A program made the translations under genes and the position numbers. 36,381 nucleotides of DNA from Luteimonas salinisoli (GTDB lineage Bacteria > Pseudomonadota > Gammaproteobacteria > Xanthomonadales > Xanthomonadaceae): positions 1 through 36,381 of the forward strand of contig NZ_JACCKA010000081.1 of the NCBI RefSeq assembly GCF_013425525.1, read 5' to 3'. Below the pieces are notes generated by a model. That model was not told where the DNA came from. It saw only the letters and a program-made list of their open reading frames with translations, and did no database searches. How positions within the stretch are numbered: the first letter of the stretch is position 1; each line of letters begins with the position of its first letter. This document shows positions 33,104 to 36,381 of the stretch, piece after piece.

Positions 33104-34765
33104 TCAGTCCACGTCCGCCAGCAGGCGCTTGGCCGCGGCGCGCGCCTCGCGGCTGATCTCGATCCCGCCCAGCATTCGCGCCAGCTCCTCCTGACGCTGC
33201 CGGCCCTGCAGCCGCCGCACCTCGCTCTCGGTCACTCCGGCGTCCGCGGACTTGCTGACCAGGTAGTGGGCATGACCGTGCGCGGCGACCTGCGGCAGGT
33301 GGGTCACGCACAGCACCTGGCGGCTGCGGCCGAGCGCGCGCAGCTTCTGCCCGACGATCCCGGCCACGGCGCCGCCGATGCCGGAATCGACCTCGTCGAA
33401 CACCATGGTCGGCACCGCATCCAGGCCCAGCGCCGCGACCTCGATCGCCAGCGAGATCCGCGACAGCTCGCCGCCCGAGGCCACCTTGCGCAGCGGCCGC
33501 GGCGGTTGCCCGGCGTTGGCCGAGACCAGGAACTCGACGCGCTCGCCGCCCTGCGGATCGGGGCGCGGTTCGGGCTGCGGCTCCAGCGCGACCTCGAAGC
33601 GCCCGCCACCCATGCCGAGCTCGGCGATGAGCGCGGTGGTGAGCCGGCCGAGCTCGCCGGCGGCCTGGCGCCGGGCTTCGCCCAGACGCGCCGCGGCCTG
33701 GCGCCAGCGTCCGGCCGCGGCGGCGATCTCGCCGTCCAGGGCGCCCAGGCGCTCGCCGGCGCGCTCGAGCGCATCGAGTTCTGCGGCCAGCGCGTCGCGG
33801 TGCGCCGCCAGGCCTTCCGGGGCCACGCGGTGCTTGCGCGCGAGGTCGTGCAGGCGGCCCAGGCGCCGCTCCAGTTCCTCCAGCCGGGCCGGATCGAGCT
33901 CGAGATCGTCGCGGATCCGCTGCAGCAGCAGCAGCGCCTCGTCCAGCTGGATCCCGGCGGCGTCGAGGATGCCGTCGACTTCGCCCAGGCGCGGTTCGTG
34001 CTCGCGGGCCCGGGCCAGCTCCCCGCGCAGGCGCTGCAGCTGGCGGCCGAGCGACTGCTCCTCGCCTAGCGCGGCGAGCGCAGCATCGCAGGCGGCGATC
34101 AGGCCTGCGGCATGGGCCTGGCGGCGGTGGCCCTGTTCGAGGTCCGCGATCGCCTCGGCGTCCAGCGGTTCGTCCTCGAGTTCCTGCAGCTGGTGGGCCA
34201 GCCAGGCGAGGCGCTCGCCGACGTCGCCGCCGCGCTCGAGCGCCTCGCGCTCGCGCAGCACTGCGCTCCAGCCGACAGCGGCCTGCGCGACCTCCGACAG
34301 CAGCGGGCCATGGCGACCGAAGGCGTCGAGCAGCGCCAGCTGGCTGCCGCGTGCGAGCAGCGCCTGGTGCTCGTGCTGGCCGTGGATCTCCACCAGGTGA
34401 CCGGCCAGGGCGCCGAGCTGCGAGAGGGTGGCGGGACGGCCGTTGATCCATGCCCGCGAGCCGCCGTCGGCGCGCAGGGTGCGGCGCAGCTGGCAGGCGC
34501 CGCCGTCGTCGAACTCCTGCTCGCGCAGCCAGGCCGCCGCCGCCGGGGCGTCGCAGAGGTCGAACTCGGCGCTGAGTTCGGCGCGCGGCGCGCCGTGGCG
34601 GACCATGCCGCTGTCGGCGCGCAGCCCCGAGAGGAAACCCAGGGCGTCGACCAGCAGCGATTTGCCGGCACCGGTCTCGCCGGAGATGGTGGTCAGCCCC
34701 GGCCCGAACTCGAGCTCGCTGGCGCTGGCGACGGCGAAGTCGCGGATCGAGAGGTGGGTGAGCAT
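33104..34765 (-). CDS. recN: DNA repair protein RecN
   Basis: Encodes 553 residues, the same as E. coli RecN. It is an SMC-like ATPase acting in double-strand break repair. Walker A is GETGAGKS (29-36). Coiled-coil arms fill the centre (about 155-365). The signature is VASGGELSRISLA and Walker B is VFDEVDSGIGG. MLTHLSIRDFAV is the family N-terminus. CACAAT ends seven bases before the ATG with no ribosome binding site. It is divergent from hrcA with 159 bases between. I saw no LexA box in the upstream bases. Confidence 0.97.
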   Translation of the reverse strand: MLTHLSIRDFAVASASELEFGPGLTTISGETGAGKSLLVDALGFLSGLRADSGMVRHGAPRAELSAEFDLCDAPAAAAWLREQEFDDGGACQLRRTLRADGGSRAWINGRPATLSQLGALAGHLVEIHGQHEHQALLARGSQLALLDAFGRHGPLLSEVAQAAVGWSAVLREREALERGGDVGERLAWLAHQLQELEDEPLDAEAIADLEQGHRRQAHAAGLIAACDAALAALGEEQSLGRQLQRLRGELARAREHEPRLGEVDGILDAAGIQLDEALLLLQRIRDDLELDPARLEELERRLGRLHDLARKHRVAPEGLAAHRDALAAELDALERAGERLGALDGEIAAAAGRWRQAAARLGEARRQAAGELGRLTTALIAELGMGGGRFEVALEPQPEPRPDPQGGERVEFLVSANAGQPPRPLRKVASGGELSRISLAIEVAALGLDAVPTMVFDEVDSGIGGAVAGIVGQKLRALGRSRQVLCVTHLPQVAAHGHAHYLVSKSADAGVTESEVRRLQGRQRQEELARMLGGIEISREARAAAKRLLADVD

Positions 34766-34889
34766 GGGCGCGATTGTGCAGCGGCGGGCGGGCGACGGCC
34801 AGGCGGCCGGGAGGCCAGCCTGGCAGGCCGCGGTCGCAGCGCGCGAGACCGCCGCGACGGCACGGCGCGGCGGACGGTGCGCCATCGCC

Positions 34890-34918
34890 TTGCGCGGAAG
34901 CGGCGCGGGCCTTATACC
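34890..34918 (+). promoter_or_regulatory. Putative hrcA promoter
   Basis: TTGCGC (34890-34895), 17-base spacer, TATACC (34913-34918), ending six bases before the hrcA GTG. A leaderless transcript is predicted. No CIRCE inverted repeat is seen. Confidence 0.5.
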
Positions 34919-34924
34919 AGTGGC

Positions 34925-35977
34925 GTGGCCGGCACCGATTCCAGCGACAGACTCGACCCGCGCGCCCGCCAGCTGCTGCGCACCCTGATCGCGCGCCATA
35001 TCCGCGACGGCGAGCCGGTCGGCTCGCAGACGCTGGCCCGCCATGCCGGGCTGGACGTGAGCGCGGCGACCATCCGCAACATTCTCTCCGACCTGGAAGA
35101 CAGTGGCCTGCTCAGCGCGCCGCACACTTCGGCCGGGCGGGTGCCCACGGCGCAGGGCTACCGGGTATTCGTCGATTCGCTGCTGCAGCTCAAGCCGCTC
35201 CCGGAAAAGGAGGTGGCGCGGCTGCGCAGCGAGCTGCCCGCAGGCATCGGCACGCAGTCGCTGCTGGGCAGCGCCTCGGAGCTGGTCTCGGCGATGACCC
35301 ATTTCGTCGGCGTGGTCAGCGTGCCGCGGCGCGAGCAGTTCGCTTTCAAGTACATCGATTTCGTGGCGGTCGATGGCCAGCGGGTGATGGCGATCCTGGT
35401 ATTTGCCGACAACGAGGTCCAGAACCGCCTGATCCAGACCCGACGCACCTACGAGCCGGGGGAGCTGGAGCGGGTGGCGAACTATCTCAATGCGCAGTTC
35501 GCGGGCCGTTCGCTGGCGGACATCCGCGCGACCCTGGTGCAGGAGATGCGCGCGGCGCGCAGCGAGATGGAGAGCCTGCTGGCGCAGACGGTGGAGCTGG
35601 CCGAGCAGGCGCTGGCGCCGGGCGGCGAGGACATGGTGGTGGCGGGGCAGGCGCGGTTGATCGGGGTGCAGGACCTGTCCGATCTGGACCGGCTGCGCGA
35701 GCTGTTCGACGCTTTCTCGCGCAAGCGCGAGATCCTGCAGTTGCTCGAGCGCACGGTGAGCGCGCCCGGGGTGCGGATCTTCATCGGCGAGGAGACCGGG
35801 CTGGCGCCGCTGGAGGGGGTGTCTCTGGTGTCGGCGCCCTATGGCGCGGGCGGGCAGGTGCTCGGGGTGCTGGGGGTGATCGGCCCGACCCGGATGGCCT
35901 ACGACCGGGTGATCCCGGTGGTGCAGGCGACCGCCGAGGTCCTCGGCGCGGCGCTCGAGTCTTCGCGCGGCGGCTGA
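34925..35977 (+). CDS. hrcA: Heat-inducible transcription repressor HrcA
   Basis: Encodes 350 residues from GTG (VAGTDSSDRLDPRARQLLRTL). The N-terminal winged helix shows SAATIRNILSDLEDSGLLSAPHTSAGRVPT. The GAF-like central and dimer regions follow (MTHFVGVVSVPRREQFAFKYIDFV, IGVQDLSDLDRLRELFDAF, PGVRIFIGEETG, GVLGVIGPTRMAYDRVIPVV). HrcA represses groE/dnaK genes through CIRCE. In relatives grpE-dnaK-dnaJ follow; here the sequence enters repeats instead before the window ends. The GTG is chosen for matching length and its position after a -10 box; there is no ribosome binding site. Confidence 0.95.
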   Translation: MAGTDSSDRLDPRARQLLRTLIARHIRDGEPVGSQTLARHAGLDVSAATIRNILSDLEDSGLLSAPHTSAGRVPTAQGYRVFVDSLLQLKPLPEKEVARLRSELPAGIGTQSLLGSASELVSAMTHFVGVVSVPRREQFAFKYIDFVAVDGQRVMAILVFADNEVQNRLIQTRRTYEPGELERVANYLNAQFAGRSLADIRATLVQEMRAARSEMESLLAQTVELAEQALAPGGEDMVVAGQARLIGVQDLSDLDRLRELFDAFSRKREILQLLERTVSAPGVRIFIGEETGLAPLEGVSLVSAPYGAGGQVLGVLGVIGPTRMAYDRVIPVVQATAEVLGAALESSRGG

Positions 35978-35989
35978 TCGCGGTGCGCC

Positions 35990-36381
35990 GGGCCTCGCCC
36001 GTCCGCTGCGAGGATCCATCGCCGTCGCCGCGCCAGGCAGCCCATCCGTTGCGGGGATCTTTCACCGTCGCCACGGGGCGGCGCCAGTGACTAGCCGTGT
36101 CTGGCAGTGCCCTTCAAGAGCGGCTTCAGTCGACCGCGCGGGGCGGGAGCCGCGCCGGGGGTGTTGCTCCGCCCTTCGGTCCGGCCGCGCCAGGTAGTTC
36201 CATCCGTTGCGGGGATCCATCACCGTCGCCACGGGGCGGCACCAATGAATAGCCGCGTCTGGCAGTTGGTTCCTTGGAAGAGCGCTTTCGGTCGACCGCG
36301 CGGGGCGTGAGCCGCGCCGGGGGTGTTGCTCCGCCCTTCGGTCCGGCCATCCATGGCCGGACTCAGGGCCGCAGACCATCC
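35990..36381. repeat. Tandem intergenic repeat array downstream of hrcA
   Basis: The 404 bases after hrcA contain no gene. A partial unit (about 35990-36030) is followed by two tandem units with a 158-base period (for example CACCGTCGCCACGGGGCGGC at 36063 and 36221). Each unit runs from CGCGCCAGG through CCATCCGTTGCGGGGATC, GTCTGGCAGT, a TCGACCGCGCGGGGCG block and GCGCCGGGGGTGTTGCTCCG. The last unit runs into the CCATCCATGG hairpins that open the window. The same family occurs between dnaB and alr. Confidence 0.85.
36311..36381. repeat. Terminal direct repeat, right copy
   Basis: Identical to bases 1-71. The base before it (36310, A) has no counterpart because the left copy begins at the window edge. 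Confidence 0.95.

Noticed and set aside
34766..34924. CIRCE operator for hrcA or LexA box for recN
   Set aside because: Neither a TTAGCACTC-type inverted repeat nor a recognisable LexA dyad is present in the 159-base gap.
35990..36340. CRISPR array
   Set aside because: Repeat units are about 158 bases, tandem and unspaced, with no short repeat-spacer pattern and no cas genes.

Overview
The window is high-GC chromosomal DNA from a gammaproteobacterium of the Xanthomonadales/Lysobacteraceae type (Lysobacter, Luteimonas or Pseudoxanthomonas-like). The basis is the omlA(bamE)-fur-recN-hrcA and rpsF-rpsR-rplI-dnaB-alr gene orders, the bacterial kynurenine pathway, GTAG-type palindromic REP doublets, GGGAATCGGG intergenic repeats and a tmRNA tag ANDDNYALAA. 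The genus cannot be fixed by eye. The first and last 71 bases are identical and lie in a dispersed repeat, so the piece looks like an assembly contig cut at repeats, not a circular replicon.

Layout. 1-329: nested palindromes with no gene. 330-9374 (minus strand): one long transcription unit, reading aldehyde dehydrogenase, beta-carbonic anhydrase, RidA-like deaminase, 3-hydroxyanthranilate dioxygenase, ACMS decarboxylase, kynureninase, kynurenine 3-monooxygenase, exonuclease I, DUF2461 protein. It covers kynurenine to 2-aminomuconate and probably its deamination; tryptophan dioxygenase and formamidase are not here. 9647-12896 (minus): nei, an SDR with an altered active site, a PaiB-like flavoprotein and two small unknowns downstream of asnS (12904-14304).

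14439-19542 (plus): an IscA-type Fe-S protein, rpsF, rpsR, rplI, dnaB and alr, with a perfect DnaA box ahead of dnaB and a 468-base repeat region before alr. 19728-23689 (plus): phrB, a wax-ester-synthase/DGAT-family acyltransferase and an OmpA-type lipoprotein. An ISL3-family insertion (23742-25049) sits in the T-tract of the lipoprotein terminator.

25141-28033 (minus): an unrecognised 294-residue protein and, upstream of it, a 634-residue fusion of a ketoacyl-ACP synthase III domain to a haem-oxygenase-like putative di-iron domain. This is the best candidate here for an undescribed activity. 28223-28579 is ssrA (tmRNA, minus), followed by a CHASE-PAS histidine kinase (plus), smpB (minus), ratA-rnfH (plus), bamE (minus), fur (plus), recN (minus) and hrcA (plus). 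The last 404 bases are tandem copies of the intergenic repeat.

Cross-cutting signals: several genes (aldehyde dehydrogenase, ACMS decarboxylase, IscA-type protein, alr, histidine kinase, recN, hrcA) have a -10-like hexamer ending 6-8 bases before the start codon, most without a ribosome binding site, which suggests leaderless mRNAs. Four GTAG repeat doublets sit directly at gene ends or promoters. One supplies the stop codon of the paiB-like gene and another abuts the alr promoter.
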